The notes: generated from the sequence alone by a model not told the origin. Shown: positions 33,531-42,724, numbered from the stretch's first letter. The stretch is 64,000 nucleotides of DNA from an uncultured bacterium (GCA_905215625.1 CAJMQQ010000006.1:1-64000); one strand, 5' to 3'. A program made the numbers and translations.

Positions 33531-34016
33531 CTATACGTTTTCCAGGCGGACAATGGTATCTGCCTCTTCTTTTAACTCTTCCGGAAGCACTGTTCCGGTC
33601 AGCACCAGGCTCATGGTCTCTTCCCGTCCAGACAACAGCTTTTGAATCTCTTCCAAAGGGACAATATTTTGATCCACCAGTCCCAGCACGCCATCCAGAA
33701 TCAGGATGTCACATTCCCCGGTTGCCATTACCTTTTTTGCAAAATTCAGTCCATTCTGGATATTCATGAACTCCCTGCTCTTTGCTTCTTCACTTAGCTT
33801 TGCAAAAGACTCCGCTGACTTTTCAAAACGGAAAATCTGCAGTTCCGGCTCCAGGCGGGTATAGACTGCCATTTGTTCTTCGTCCAGGCTGCCCTGAAGA
33901 AACTGGATCAGCACGGCTGTCTTTCCATTGGCAACCGCGCTTAATCCCTTGCCCAGAGCCATGGCAGTTTTCCCTTTTCCAGGACCGTAGATAATTTGCA
34001 TATATCCCTTTTGCAT
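33531..34016 (-). CDS. CobO/BtuR-like P-loop ATPase (cob(I)alamin adenosyltransferase family)
   Basis: A 161-residue protein. The opening MQKGYMQIIYGPGKGKTAMA contains the family P-loop GxGKGKT; AVLIQFLQGSLDEEQ follows, equivalent to the QFxKG segment, then DILILDGVLGLVDQNI (Walker B-like) near 103 and LVLTGTVLPEELKEEADTIV near the end. It is a little shorter than CobO (about 180-200 residues). It may adenosylate corrinoids, but small homologues near unrelated genes are common and function is uncertain. I chose the ATG at 34016 with GAGGTGA upstream over an upstream ATG at 34097. Confidence 0.8.
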   Translation of the reverse strand: MQKGYMQIIYGPGKGKTAMALGKGLSAVANGKTAVLIQFLQGSLDEEQMAVYTRLEPELQIFRFEKSAESFAKLSEEAKSREFMNIQNGLNFAKKVMATGECDILILDGVLGLVDQNIVPLEEIQKLLSGREETMSLVLTGTVLPEELKEEADTIVRLENV

Positions 34017-34068
34017 CGTTCTGTCACCTCGTATTTTTCTGCACCTTTTCTTGATGCCAGTTTGCCTA

Positions 34069-34097
34069 ATAATAGCATAATTCCTATGTAAATGCAA
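34069..34097 (-). promoter_or_regulatory. Promoter of the CobO-like/pectinesterase transcript
   Basis: TTGCAT (34097-34092), 17-base spacer, TATTAT (34074-34069), about 50 bases before the ATG at 34016. Confidence 0.65.
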
Positions 34098-34103
34098 GAA
34101 TTC

Positions 34104-34730
34104 CTATTCTGCCACTTCCAGTTTGCTGATGGAAACCTCGTAAGCCACCCGCTTTTCACACTGAGTTTCATTCAGCTTTTTGGTGTATTCCCTGCTCTGA
34201 ACCCGTCCCCACACCTGGACTCTGGTTCCCACTTCAAATCCAGACGCATATCTGGCATTTCTTCCCCAGGCAATACAGGGAATGTAGTCGGATTTGCCGT
34301 AAGGCCGGTTAACTGCCAGCAGGAGGTCTGCAATTTCCCTGCCCAGCGGCGTCTTTCTGTACACCGGCAGTTTGCAGATATAACCGTCCAAGAAAATCTG
34401 GTTAGTCTTGGTATAATCGGTAAATTCTTCCATAAAGCTGATTTCCCTTACAAAGACGGACAACACCAGGCGGTTTTTCGCCCCTTCATGGCGGTTGTAG
34501 GAACGGAACTGGCCAATGGCTTCCACTGTACATCCACGATAATCCTTTTCTACATCCAGAAGGCGCTCAGAAACCATCAGGGGAATTACGTCTGCCTGTT
34601 CGCTGAGCCGGTTTACAGACAAATCCACCATATAGAATCCTTCTCCAAATACTTCATGGCTGAATGTGAACCCGGATACGATGGTTCCAATGACGCTGAC
34701 CTTATTGTTTTCAATTACTTTTTCTGACAT
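34104..34730 (-). CDS. SSB-like protein with two OB-type domains
   Basis: A 208-residue protein that reads as two tandem single-stranded-DNA-binding OB folds: NNKVSVIGTIVSGFTFSHEV with IGQFRSYNR in the first half (about 8-105) and NQIFLDGYICKLPVYRKTPL with IPCIAWGRNARYASGF and VQVWGRVQSREY in the second (about 110-200). The second half is closest to SSB/PriB. No acidic SSB C-terminal tip is present, so it is not the main replicative SSB. Probably cytoplasmic and conserved in Lachnospiraceae; role unknown. It is preceded by a terminator after typA and by GGAG before the ATG. Confidence 0.75.
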   Translation of the reverse strand: MSEKVIENNKVSVIGTIVSGFTFSHEVFGEGFYMVDLSVNRLSEQADVIPLMVSERLLDVEKDYRGCTVEAIGQFRSYNRHEGAKNRLVLSVFVREISFMEEFTDYTKTNQIFLDGYICKLPVYRKTPLGREIADLLLAVNRPYGKSDYIPCIAWGRNARYASGFEVGTRVQVWGRVQSREYTKKLNETQCEKRVAYEVSISKLEVAE

Positions 34731-34812
34731 AGTATTTCTCCTCTTCTCTACTTACATTTACTTATCGCACATAGTAAATTTATGTGGAAAAGGATAATTT
34801 TATGAAGAATAT

Positions 34813-34853
34813 AAAAAAGAATCCTGAAGAAGTTCTCGACAGAATTCTTTTTT
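34813..34853. terminator. Bidirectional-looking terminator after typA
   Basis: AAAAAAGAATCCTG and its imperfect complement CAGAATTCTTTTTT form a stem with A/T runs on both sides. It would stop transcripts from typA on the minus strand. Confidence 0.75.
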
Positions 34854-34882
34854 ATTAAGCGATAATTGTCTCTTTTTGCAGA

Positions 34883-36712
34883 TTATTTCTTAAAAGAAGC
34901 TCTCTTTCTCAACATTGGATCCAGAATCTTTTTGCGGATTCGAAGGCTCTTTGGAGTAATTTCCAGAAGTTCATCAGTATCAATAAACTCCAGACACTGC
35001 TCTAAACTCATTACCTTAGGCGGAGTTAAACGGAGCGCGTCGTCTGCGCTGGAAGAACGGGTATTGGTCAGCTTCTTGGTCTTGCAGACATTGATTTCAA
35101 TATCCTCTGCCTTTGGATTCTGGCCTACTACCATACCGGAATATACTTTTTCGCCAGGCCCAATAAACAGAATGCCTCTCTCTTGAGCATTGTAAAGTCC
35201 GTAAGTAATGGCTTCTCCTGCCTCGAATGCAATCAGGGATCCGGTCGGACGGTAGGTTAAATCTCCCTTGTAAGGGCCATAACCGTCAAACATGGTATTT
35301 AAGATACCATTTCCCTTGGTATCGGTCATAAATTCGCCTCTGTATCCAATCAGACCTCTGGACGGAATGGAAAATTCCAGTCTGGTATAGCCGCCAGACA
35401 CTGGACTCATACCCTGAAGTTCGCCCTTTCTAGAGGTCAGCTTCTGGATAACTGCTCCGGTAAATTCATCCGGAACATCTACATAAGCGATTTCCATTGG
35501 CTCCTGCTTCTGGCCTCTCTCATTGTATTTATAGATAACCTCTGCCTTGCTGACTGCAAACTCAAAGTTTTCACGACGCATATTTTCAATCAGAACAGAC
35601 AGATGCAGCTCGCCTCTTCCAGATACCTTAAAGCAGTCCGGAGAATCGGTTTCTTCTACACGGAGGCTGACATCTGTATTTAACTCTCTGAACAGACGCT
35701 CTCTGATATGACGGGAGGTAATATACTTTCCTTCCTGTCCGGCTAACGGGCTGTCATTTACCATAAAGTACATGGAAATGGTAGGCTCTGAAATCTTCTG
35801 GAATGGAATCGGATCTGGAGTATCAACTGCGCAGATGGTGTCTCCGATGTGGATATCCGGAATACCGGAAATGGCCACAATAGAACCTACGTTGGCTTCT
35901 TTTACTTCCACGCGGTTTAAGCCGTCAAACTCGTACAGTTTGCCGATTTTAATCTTTTTAAACTTGTCCGGATCGTGATGATTAACCAGAACACACTCCT
36001 GATTGATACGGAGTACGCCGTTATCTACCTTGCCTACGCCGATACGTCCTACATATTCATTGTAGTCAATGGTGCTGATTAACGTCTGGAGAGGCGCTTC
36101 TGGATCGCCTTCCGGAGCTGGAATGTAGTCGATAATGGTCTCAAATAAAGGCGTCATATCTACATTTTCGTCTTCTAAGTTTTTCTTTGCATAGCCGTCT
36201 CTTGCAGATGCAAAAATAAATGGGCACTCCAACTGCTCGTCAGAAGCATCCAGATCCATAAACAGCTCTAAAATCTCATCGATTACTTCGTTTGGTCTTG
36301 CTTCTGGACGGTCAATCTTATTGATGCAGACGATTACGTATAAATCCAGTTCTAATGCTTTCTTTAATACGAACTTGGTCTGGGGCATTGCGCCCTCATA
36401 AGCGTCTACTACTAAAATAACGCCGTTTACCATCTTTAAGACACGCTCTACCTCGCCGCCGAAATCGGCATGACCTGGGGTATCGATGATGTTAATCTTG
36501 GTTCCCTTATACATAACTGCAGTATTCTTGGAAAGAATGGTGATGCCTCTCTCCCGTTCAATGTCATTGGAATCCATGACACGTTCTGCTACTTCCTGAT
36601 TTGCCCTAAAAATACCGCTCTGCTTTAATAAATTATCTACCAAGGTCGTTTTGCCATGGTCTACGTGAGCGATAATTGCAATATTTCTTACATCTTCTCT
36701 CTTAATTTTCAT
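34883..36712 (-). CDS. typA: Ribosome-associated GTPase TypA/BipA
   Basis: A 609-residue translational GTPase. G1 is [17 protein letters not shown] near residue 13, the switch and G3 region has [13 protein letters not shown] and [15 protein letters not shown]4 is [12 protein letters not shown], and G5 lies near [11 protein letters not shown]. The elongation-factor domains III and V and the BipA-specific C-terminal domain ([20 protein letters not shown] near 545) are all present. It assists large-subunit assembly and stress adaptation. The gene has its own promoter and terminator. Confidence 0.96.
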   Translation of the reverse strand: MKIKREDVRNIAIIAHVDHGKTTLVDNLLKQSGIFRANQEVAERVMDSNDIERERGITILSKNTAVMYKGTKINIIDTPGHADFGGEVERVLKMVNGVILVVDAYEGAMPQTKFVLKKALELDLYVIVCINKIDRPEARPNEVIDEILELFMDLDASDEQLECPFIFASARDGYAKKNLEDENVDMTPLFETIIDYIPAPEGDPEAPLQTLISTIDYNEYVGRIGVGKVDNGVLRINQECVLVNHHDPDKFKKIKIGKLYEFDGLNRVEVKEANVGSIVAISGIPDIHIGDTICAVDTPDPIPFQKISEPTISMYFMVNDSPLAGQEGKYITSRHIRERLFRELNTDVSLRVEETDSPDCFKVSGRGELHLSVLIENMRRENFEFAVSKAEVIYKYNERGQKQEPMEIAYVDVPDEFTGAVIQKLTSRKGELQGMSPVSGGYTRLEFSIPSRGLIGYRGEFMTDTKGNGILNTMFDGYGPYKGDLTYRPTGSLIAFEAGEAITYGLYNAQERGILFIGPGEKVYSGMVVGQNPKAEDIEINVCKTKKLTNTRSSSADDALRLTPPKVMSLEQCLEFIDTDELLEITPKSLRIRKKILDPMLRKRASFKK

Positions 36713-36756
36713 AAGTTTACTTCCTTATATAAAACTGTTTTCTGCCACGGTTACCT

Positions 36757-36785
36757 AGTATAGCATCCGTTTTTCAGGAATGCAA
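36757..36785 (-). promoter_or_regulatory. Promoter of typA
   Basis: TTGCAT (36785-36780), 17-base spacer, TATACT (36762-36757), about 45 bases before the typA start. Confidence 0.7.
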
Positions 36786-36802
36786 GGTGTTTTGCCCAGG
36801 TT

Positions 36803-37492
36803 TTACGGAATTTCTTCAAAAATCAGGATCTCTTTTTCTAGATTTCCGTAATAAAGGCGGCACAGCGTCTGAATCTTTGCTTTTCCATTGGTTCCCTCTG
36901 TCAGCGCTGCTTTAAAAGACGGCGCGTCTTTTACCGGAACTAAAAACGTAAGCACTACTTTGTCGGTATACTGGATATCTAAGGTGGCAATTCCCCGTTC
37001 TGCTGCAATATACTGGATCTTTCCCAGGCCGTTGTAATCGGTGTCTACCTGGATTTTTTCTGCCATCTTCTTTTCTACCAACACGCTTGCTTCCAGGCCT
37101 GCTTTTGCTGCTCCGGAATACGCTCTTACAAGGCCTCCTGTTCCCAGCAGTACGCCGCCAAAATACCTGGTTACCACTACGCAGAGATTGGTTACCTCCG
37201 CTCCGGATAATACGTCCAGCATCGGCTTTCCGGCTGTCTGGCTGGGTTCCCCGTCGTCGCTGCACCGTTTTTTCTCTCCCCGTTCTCCAATCACATAGGC
37301 CCAGCAGTTATGTCTGGCATCCCAGTATTTTTTCCGCATTTCTTCTATAAAGGCAAGGGCCTCTTCCTCGCTTGTTACCGGACGGGTATTGGCAATAAAG
37401 CGGGATTTTTTCTCTGTCAGTTCTCCGCTGCCTCCCTGGTATAAAATTAAATAGGATTCCGGCCTTTTATCTGCCTGACTGGTTTCTCCCAT
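36803..37492 (-). CDS. YigZ/IMPACT-family protein
   Basis: A 229-residue protein. The UPF0029 N-terminal domain has LTEKKSRFIANTRPVTSEEE near residue 25, then YWDARHNCWAYVIG, CSDDGEPSQTAGKPMLDVLS and VVVTRYFGGVLLGTGGLVRA, the family signature. The C-terminal DUF1949 ferredoxin-like domain closes the protein. Relatives of eukaryotic IMPACT; the bacterial role is not settled. I took the ATG at 37492, behind GGAGGGAG, as start. It is convergent with nothing and divergent from the PBP gene. Confidence 0.92.
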   Translation of the reverse strand: MGETSQADKRPESYLILYQGGSGELTEKKSRFIANTRPVTSEEEALAFIEEMRKKYWDARHNCWAYVIGERGEKKRCSDDGEPSQTAGKPMLDVLSGAEVTNLCVVVTRYFGGVLLGTGGLVRAYSGAAKAGLEASVLVEKKMAEKIQVDTDYNGLGKIQYIAAERGIATLDIQYTDKVVLTFLVPVKDAPSFKAALTEGTNGKAKIQTLCRLYYGNLEKEILIFEEIP

Positions 37493-37566
37493 CGATTCTC
37501 CCTCCATTCTTCTCCCAGACAGTATACCAGAGAGTTCCTTACGGAACAATACCTATGAATCTTAAG

Positions 37567-37595
37567 TTGAATTAATTAGGATATTTTGCTATAAT
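37567..37595 (+). promoter_or_regulatory. Promoter of the class A PBP gene
   Basis: TTGAAT, 17-base spacer, TATAAT; 22 bases before the ATG at 37618, with AAAGGAGG between. Confidence 0.8.
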
Positions 37596-37617
37596 GTACC
37601 GGTAAAGGAGGATTTCC

Positions 37618-40335
37618 ATGAACTCGAATAATTACGGCAGAAAGGCCACTGAGCAGAATCTGAAGGCTGTCCGTTCCAAATCCCAGAAATATAAAACACG
37701 GATGATTCAGTTTATTTCCCGAATGTTATTTATTTTCTGTCTGGCCATTGCAGTTACAGGCGTCAGCGCAGGTTTCGGCATGGTAAAAGGCATTATTGAC
37801 AATGCTCCGGAAATTGACCCCAACAGCTTCGGTCCCAGCGGTTTTGCCACCAAGGTATATGACAGCGCAGGTAATCTGACTGATACTCTTGTTATGGAAG
37901 GTTCCAACCGAGAGGCAGCCACCTATGAAGAGCTTCCCCAGGACTTAATCGATGCCTTCGTTGCCATTGAAGATTCCCGTTTCTGGGATCATAACGGAAT
38001 TGATATCCGTTCTATCCTGCGTGCGGCAGTAGGCGTGCTGACCAACGACAACCGGGGCGGCGGCTCTACCCTGACCCAGCAGCTGATTAAAAACAACGTC
38101 TTTAAAGGCGGAAATGAAGCTACATTTGCTGCCAAGCTGGAGAGAAAGCTTCAGGAACAGTATCTGGCCGTCCAGTTAGAAAAGGCCCTTGGCCCTGACA
38201 AGACAAAGGCCAAACAGAAAATTATTACCGATTATCTAAATACCATTAATTTAGGCAGCAATACCCTGGGAGTAAAGGTAGCCGCCAGACGGTATTTTAA
38301 TAAGGAAGTATCGGATCTGACTTTATCGGAATGTACCGTACTTGCCGGTATTACCCAGAAGCCTACTTACTATAACCCGATTACCAATCCAGAACACAAT
38401 GCGGAAAAACGCAAAGTCATCCTTCAGTACATGAAGGATCAGGACTATATTAGCGCTGATGAGCAGGAAGAAGCCCTGGCAGACAATGTGTATGACCGGA
38501 TTCAGCAAAACAACAATATGGTGATTGCCAATCAGGAATCCACCATGTACAGCTATTTTACAGATGAACTGACCGAACAGGTCCAGAAAGCTCTGATGGA
38601 CAAGCTGGGATATTCCGAAAGCCAGGCTTATAACCTGCTGTACGGCGGCGGTCTGACCATCTATACGACCCAGGATCCGAATATCCAGGCCATTGTAGAT
38701 GAAGAGATCAACAATCCAGAGAATTATGCAGCCGCTAAGTATTCTGTGGAATACCGTCTTTCTGTAACCCACGCCAATGGAGAGACCAAGCATTATTCCG
38801 AAGAAACCTTGAAAAAGTACCATAAGGAGGTGCTCCATGACGGTTACACCGGACTGTATGCTTCGGAAGATGAAGTGAACGCTGATATTGAGCAGTTTAA
38901 GGCTTATCTTCTGAAAGAAGGCGACGAAATCCTGGGCGAACGGATGCAGACTACTCTCCAGCCCCAGGCTTCCTTTGTAATCATGGATCAGGCCACCGGA
39001 CAGGTAAAAGCCATCAGCGGCGGCCGTGGAGAAAAGACTGCCAGTCTTACTTTGAACCGGGCCACCAATACCCTCCGTCAGCCTGGATCGACATTTAAAG
39101 TCATTACTGCCTTTGCTCCGGCTTTAGATGCCTGCGGCGCAACTCTTGGAACGGTTTACTACGACGCACCGTATACCGTCGGTACAAAGACTTTTAAAAA
39201 CTGGTACAGCCAGGGTAAATACCAGGGCTATGCCAATATCCGCAGCGGTATTATTTTCTCTATGAATATCGTGGCAGTCCGGTGTCTGGTAGAGACGGTT
39301 ACCCCTCAGTTAGGTGTAGAGTATGCAAAAAACCTGGGAATCACTTCCCTGACTTCTAATGACCTGAACCCTGCAACGGCTCTGGGCGGAATTACAGACG
39401 GCGTCTCCAATCTGGAGCTGACCGCTGCTTATGCTGCTATCGCCAATGGCGGCGTTTATACAGAACCTGTTTTCTTTACAAAGATTCTGGATCACAATGG
39501 AAAAATTTTACTGGACAACACGCCGGAAACCCATCGGGCTCTGAAGGATTCTACTGCCTTCCTGCTGACCGATGCCATGGCAGATTCCATGCGGACTGTC
39601 AGCAGTTTTGCAAGAGCGGGCGCAAGTATTTCTTCTACCAGTACACGGGCAAGACTGTCCGGTATGTCCGTTGCCGGCAAGAGCGGTACTACCTCTTCCA
39701 ACAACGACATCTGGTTTGTAGGCTATACGCCTTATTATACTGCTGGTATCTGGGGCGGCTGTGACAACAACCAGTCTTTAAGCAGCAATGGAGGAACTAG
39801 CTTCCACAAGGACATCTGGCGGAAAATCATGGAACGGGTACATGAAGGATTGTCTGATCCTGGTTTTGCCGTTCCGGACAGTGTGGAAACTGCCCAGATC
39901 TGCCGTAAATCCGGCAAACTGGCTGTCAATGGCGTCTGCACCAATGACCCAAGAGGCAATGCTGTTTATACAGAATATTTTGCCAAAGGCACAGCGCCTA
40001 CCGAAGTCTGCGACAAACACGTTGTCGTAACAGTCTGCTCTGCTTCTGGCCAGAAACCTACTGAATTTTGTCCGGACCGCCAGTCCAGGGTATGTATGGC
40101 CCTGCCCCAGGATGAGGAAGGAAGTACCGATGATTCCGCTTTTGGAATCCCTGGCTACTGCAATATCCATAATGGAGTCAACACCATCCTTCCTCCAATT
40201 AATCCAGACGGTTCTGCCCCGACAGACTCTTCTACGGATTCTTCTGTCGTAACCCCTATCGGGCCTGGTTACTCCCAGACCAATCCGGTCATTATCGGCA
40301 CTATGCCGACAGAATATGGCCCTGGAGTGAACTAA
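37618..40335 (+). CDS. Class A penicillin-binding protein (transglycosylase/transpeptidase)
   Basis: A 905-residue bifunctional peptidoglycan synthase. One membrane span lies at about residues 33-54. The GT51 domain carries the catalytic Glu in AIEDSRFWDHNGIDIRS near 118 and GGSTLTQQLIKN near 145. The transpeptidase has SxxK in QPGSTFKVITAF near 491, SxN in FSMNIVAV near 548 and KSGTT near 688. The last 170 residues form a Cys-rich extracellular tail (SGKLAVNGVCTNDPRG, CDKHVVVTVCSASG, FCPDRQSRVC) followed by a Pro/Ser/Thr-rich end, as in several clostridial PBP1 proteins. It is monocistronic: own promoter, and a large hairpin after the stop. Confidence 0.95.
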   Translation: MNSNNYGRKATEQNLKAVRSKSQKYKTRMIQFISRMLFIFCLAIAVTGVSAGFGMVKGIIDNAPEIDPNSFGPSGFATKVYDSAGNLTDTLVMEGSNREAATYEELPQDLIDAFVAIEDSRFWDHNGIDIRSILRAAVGVLTNDNRGGGSTLTQQLIKNNVFKGGNEATFAAKLERKLQEQYLAVQLEKALGPDKTKAKQKIITDYLNTINLGSNTLGVKVAARRYFNKEVSDLTLSECTVLAGITQKPTYYNPITNPEHNAEKRKVILQYMKDQDYISADEQEEALADNVYDRIQQNNNMVIANQESTMYSYFTDELTEQVQKALMDKLGYSESQAYNLLYGGGLTIYTTQDPNIQAIVDEEINNPENYAAAKYSVEYRLSVTHANGETKHYSEETLKKYHKEVLHDGYTGLYASEDEVNADIEQFKAYLLKEGDEILGERMQTTLQPQASFVIMDQATGQVKAISGGRGEKTASLTLNRATNTLRQPGSTFKVITAFAPALDACGATLGTVYYDAPYTVGTKTFKNWYSQGKYQGYANIRSGIIFSMNIVAVRCLVETVTPQLGVEYAKNLGITSLTSNDLNPATALGGITDGVSNLELTAAYAAIANGGVYTEPVFFTKILDHNGKILLDNTPETHRALKDSTAFLLTDAMADSMRTVSSFARAGASISSTSTRARLSGMSVAGKSGTTSSNNDIWFVGYTPYYTAGIWGGCDNNQSLSSNGGTSFHKDIWRKIMERVHEGLSDPGFAVPDSVETAQICRKSGKLAVNGVCTNDPRGNAVYTEYFAKGTAPTEVCDKHVVVTVCSASGQKPTEFCPDRQSRVCMALPQDEEGSTDDSAFGIPGYCNIHNGVNTILPPINPDGSAPTDSSTDSSVVTPIGPGYSQTNPVIIGTMPTEYGPGVN

Positions 40336-40370
40336 ATGGAATAAACTAAAGTTTGCGTTTCGAATAAAAC

Positions 40371-40474
40371 AAAAAAGTCGGCTGACAACTCGTTTTGTAC
40401 CGACCTCCAATCGCTAGATTTTTAGGTCTAACTTTTGGGGGTTGGTACATTTTTGGGTATCAACCGGCTTTTTT
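40371..40474. terminator. Large nested hairpin downstream of the PBP gene
   Basis: Three stems nest in about 104 bases: outer AAAAAAGTCGGCTGA with TCAACCGGCTTTTTT; middle TGTACCGACCTCCAA (40396-40410) with TTGGGGGTTGGTACA (40435-40449), 15 positions with only G-T wobbles; inner TAGA/TCTA. U runs occur at both ends, so it can terminate the PBP gene and the convergent Rpn remnant. It is far longer than a normal terminator. Confidence 0.7.
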
Positions 40475-40521
40475 ATATTATGGAAACGCTTTGATCCTAT
40501 CAAGATACAAATATACAATTA

Positions 40522-40908
40522 TTACCTGGCAGCTGCCGTATTTCTCCCAATCCACTTCTGGACTGTCGCTGCGCTGACTTTGACTGCTTCTGCAATTTTG
40601 TCTGCTGGCAGGCCCATTTCATTCAAAGATACTGCCGCTTCTTTTTTTGCTTTCAGTTCCCCTCGCTTTTCTCCTCGCTTTTCTCCTCGTTTTTCTCCGT
40701 ATCGCTGGCCTTCACTGAAAATCTGTTCCATCTCCTGGCACATACTCTCCACTCCTTCCCGGGTTTCCTTTAGCTCATAGACCCGTTTTGCTAAAATCCT
40801 ACTATACTTCTTATGGCGCAGATACAATTCTTTATCTTTATCCTTCTCCGGACTTTTATAACCAGCCGTATTTTTCACCTGACCAACTGTTCCCCTTTCA
40901 ACTTGCAT
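40522..40908 (-). pseudogene. C-terminal remnant of an Rpn/PD-(D/E)XK transposase-like nuclease
   Basis: A 128-residue frame that looks like only the tail of the Rpn family (recombination-promoting nuclease/putative transposase). It shows the usual helical region with Met-Cys-Glu residues (GVESMCQEMEQIFSEG), a GEKR repeat (three copies, from a 12-base tandem repeat), then LKAKKEAAVSLNEMGLPADK and a terminal helix-turn-helix-like end. The N-terminal nuclease domain with its catalytic residues is missing, and the 120 bases upstream show no continuation I recognise. It lies between the PBP terminator and spoVAE. Confidence 0.6.
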
Positions 40909-41031
40909 ATCGCGATTTCATGCCTTTTTTCATAATACCATCCGCTCAAACCATTTGCAAGTTTTCGACTTTTTAAAACTTTTTCAGACCTTCAGGGCGT
41001 TCTGTCTTCTGTTTCATTTGTATCAGCCGAA

Positions 41032-41385
41032 TCATTTCATTTTAGAGTTAAACAGCAGCGAACCCAGGTACCCGAATACCATGGCTCCGCAGATGCCTGC
41101 CGAACTGGCAGTCAGCCCTCCTTTAAAAATCCCAAGAAGTCCTTCTGTTTCTATTCCTTCTTTTACCCCTTTCCACAGAGTATTGCCAAATCCCAGAAGA
41201 GGTACTCCCGCTCCCTGACCGGCCCAGTCCAGAAATGGCTGATATACTCCAATGAACCCTAATATTGTACCGCTTACCACCAGAATGACCATGATCCTTC
41301 CCGGCATTAGTTTTGTTTTTTCCATTAAAATCTGTACCAGGGCGCAAATCGCTCCCCCTACTAAAAAAGCTTTGAAATAATCCAT
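41032..41385 (-). CDS. spoVAE: Stage V sporulation protein AE
   Basis: A 117-residue membrane protein of the SpoVA channel that moves dipicolinic acid into the forespore. It opens MDYFKAFLVGGAICALVQIL and has about four spans, with GVPLLGFGNTLWKGV and the conserved GLTASSAGICGAMVFGYLGS. I chose the ATG at 41385; the longer frame upstream re-reads spoVAD. It follows spoVAD by 16 bases, as in the usual spoVAC-spoVAD-spoVAE order, though spoVAC is not here. Confidence 0.93.
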   Translation of the reverse strand: MDYFKAFLVGGAICALVQILMEKTKLMPGRIMVILVVSGTILGFIGVYQPFLDWAGQGAGVPLLGFGNTLWKGVKEGIETEGLLGIFKGGLTASSAGICGAMVFGYLGSLLFNSKMK

Positions 41386-41401
41386 TTCTGATTCCCTTCT
41401 T

Positions 41402-42436
41402 TTAAAGTCTCCGATGCTCAATAACAACTCCATGAGCGATTCCTGGAACGCTCTGTCCCTCATTAAAGCTGACAGTAGATAGTAAAGCGCCTGTCGGTAC
41501 AAATAGAACCCGTTTCCAGACTCCTTCTCTGATACGTGGCAGCACATAGGAGCAGAATGTAACTGCAGAACAGCCGCAGCCGCTTCCCCCAGCATGGGTA
41601 TCCTGTGTTTCGGGATCAAAAATTTCGATTCCGCAGTCCATGTGAACCGCTTCCAGATCATATCCTTTTTCTTTCATAAAATCCAAAAGAATGGTTCGTC
41701 CAATCGTTCCCAAATCTCCGGTAATAATCTTGTCATACCAGGTCTCATCTACCTGAAAATCTTCAAAATTCTGGCTGATAGTAGAAAAAGCAGCAGGCGC
41801 CATAGCTGCTCCCATATTCATGGAATCCTTGACTCCCAAATCTACAATCTTTCCAGTTGTAACACCGGTAATGACTGCCTGCCCTCCGGCATCTTTTCTC
41901 TGTTCCAGTCCAGCGGCCTGGAGTATGACAGCCCCGCATCCGGTTACCGTCCAGGTGGCAGAATAGGGCCTTTGGTTTCCATAGCCTAACGGAAAGCGGA
42001 ATTGTTTTTCTGCTGTAGCAAAATGGCTGGACGCCACAGAAGCCACCCTGTCGGCATATCCTGCCGCCACCAGCATAGCGCCCAGGCTCATGGCCTCTCC
42101 CATGGTAGAACAGGCTCCATACAACCCAAACAACGGAATTTCCAACTCAATTACCCCAAATGAGGTCGCAATCAGCTGGCCTAATAAATCTCCTCCGAGT
42201 AAATAGCGGATATCCTCATTTTTTATTCCTGCTTTGGAAGCCGCTATCTCAACCGCTTGTTTCTGCATCTCGCTTTCCGCTTCTTCCCAGTTGGCTTTTC
42301 CAAATTTGTCATCCTGCTCTACGCGGTCAAATAAAGTTCCTAACGGCCCTTGTCCTTCCTTTTTTCCTGCAACGCTCCCCTCGCTTAAAATAAGGGGAGG
42401 ATTCTCAAATTGTACGCTTGCCTTTCCTGCCTGCAT
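41402..42436 (-). CDS. spoVAD: Stage V sporulation protein AD
   Basis: A 344-residue soluble protein with a thiolase-like fold that binds dipicolinic acid on the inner spore membrane. Visible are PLGTLFDRVEQDDKFGKANW near residue 32, LFGLYGACSTMGEAMSLGAM near 108, QRPYSATWTVTGCGAVIL near 160 and GSGCGCSAVTFCSYVLP near 288. The residues of catalytic thiolases are altered, as usual in SpoVAD. AAAGGAG precedes the ATG. It forms an operon with spoVAE. Confidence 0.95.
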   Translation of the reverse strand: MQAGKASVQFENPPLILSEGSVAGKKEGQGPLGTLFDRVEQDDKFGKANWEEAESEMQKQAVEIAASKAGIKNEDIRYLLGGDLLGQLIATSFGVIELEIPLFGLYGACSTMGEAMSLGAMLVAAGYADRVASVASSHFATAEKQFRFPLGYGNQRPYSATWTVTGCGAVILQAAGLEQRKDAGGQAVITGVTTGKIVDLGVKDSMNMGAAMAPAAFSTISQNFEDFQVDETWYDKIITGDLGTIGRTILLDFMKEKGYDLEAVHMDCGIEIFDPETQDTHAGGSGCGCSAVTFCSYVLPRIREGVWKRVLFVPTGALLSTVSFNEGQSVPGIAHGVVIEHRRL

Positions 42437-42508
42437 ACAAATCTCCTTTCCAGTCCTTGTTAACTTTGTTTTTGTTTAGTATGGCTGGATTGAAGTTTTT
42501 ATATTCTA

Positions 42509-42685
42509 TCAGGAAACAAGCAAAATCCCGATAAAAAGCAGAATTGCGCTGAAACAAAGCTGTGATAAGACTTTGTGCTTCTCATACTCATCTTGATTGT
42601 CTGCCCGGATTGCATCTATTACCTGTCCTGGGAGCATATATCCTAACACTGCCGCGATTATCACAATAATGCTTACTGCCATCAT
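42509..42685 (-). CDS. 58-residue two-span membrane protein
   Basis: A short frame starting ATG ATG at 42685 and ending TGA at 42509. The product has two hydrophobic segments (VSIIVIIAAVLGYML and FSAILLFIGILLVS) separated by a charged loop (DAIRADNQDEYEKHK), a credible membrane protein topology. AAGGGA stands about ten bases upstream, a weak site. It lies between the ArsC-like gene (39 bases upstream) and spoVAD (72 bases downstream). No family recognised. It occupies the place where spoVAC would normally be, but is far too short to be spoVAC. Confidence 0.55.
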   Translation of the reverse strand: MMAVSIIVIIAAVLGYMLPGQVIDAIRADNQDEYEKHKVLSQLCFSAILLFIGILLVS

Positions 42686-42724
42686 ACGATTCCGTCCCTT
42701 CTTCCAAAATTACCCGTTCTTCAG

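Noticed and set aside
40371..40474. Intact insertion sequence at the PBP gene end
   Set aside because: No transposase frame inside the hairpin; only a nearby nuclease tail remains.
41386..41661. N-terminal extension of SpoVAE
   Set aside because: The extra sequence is spoVAD read in another frame; the ATG at 41385 begins the conserved membrane protein.
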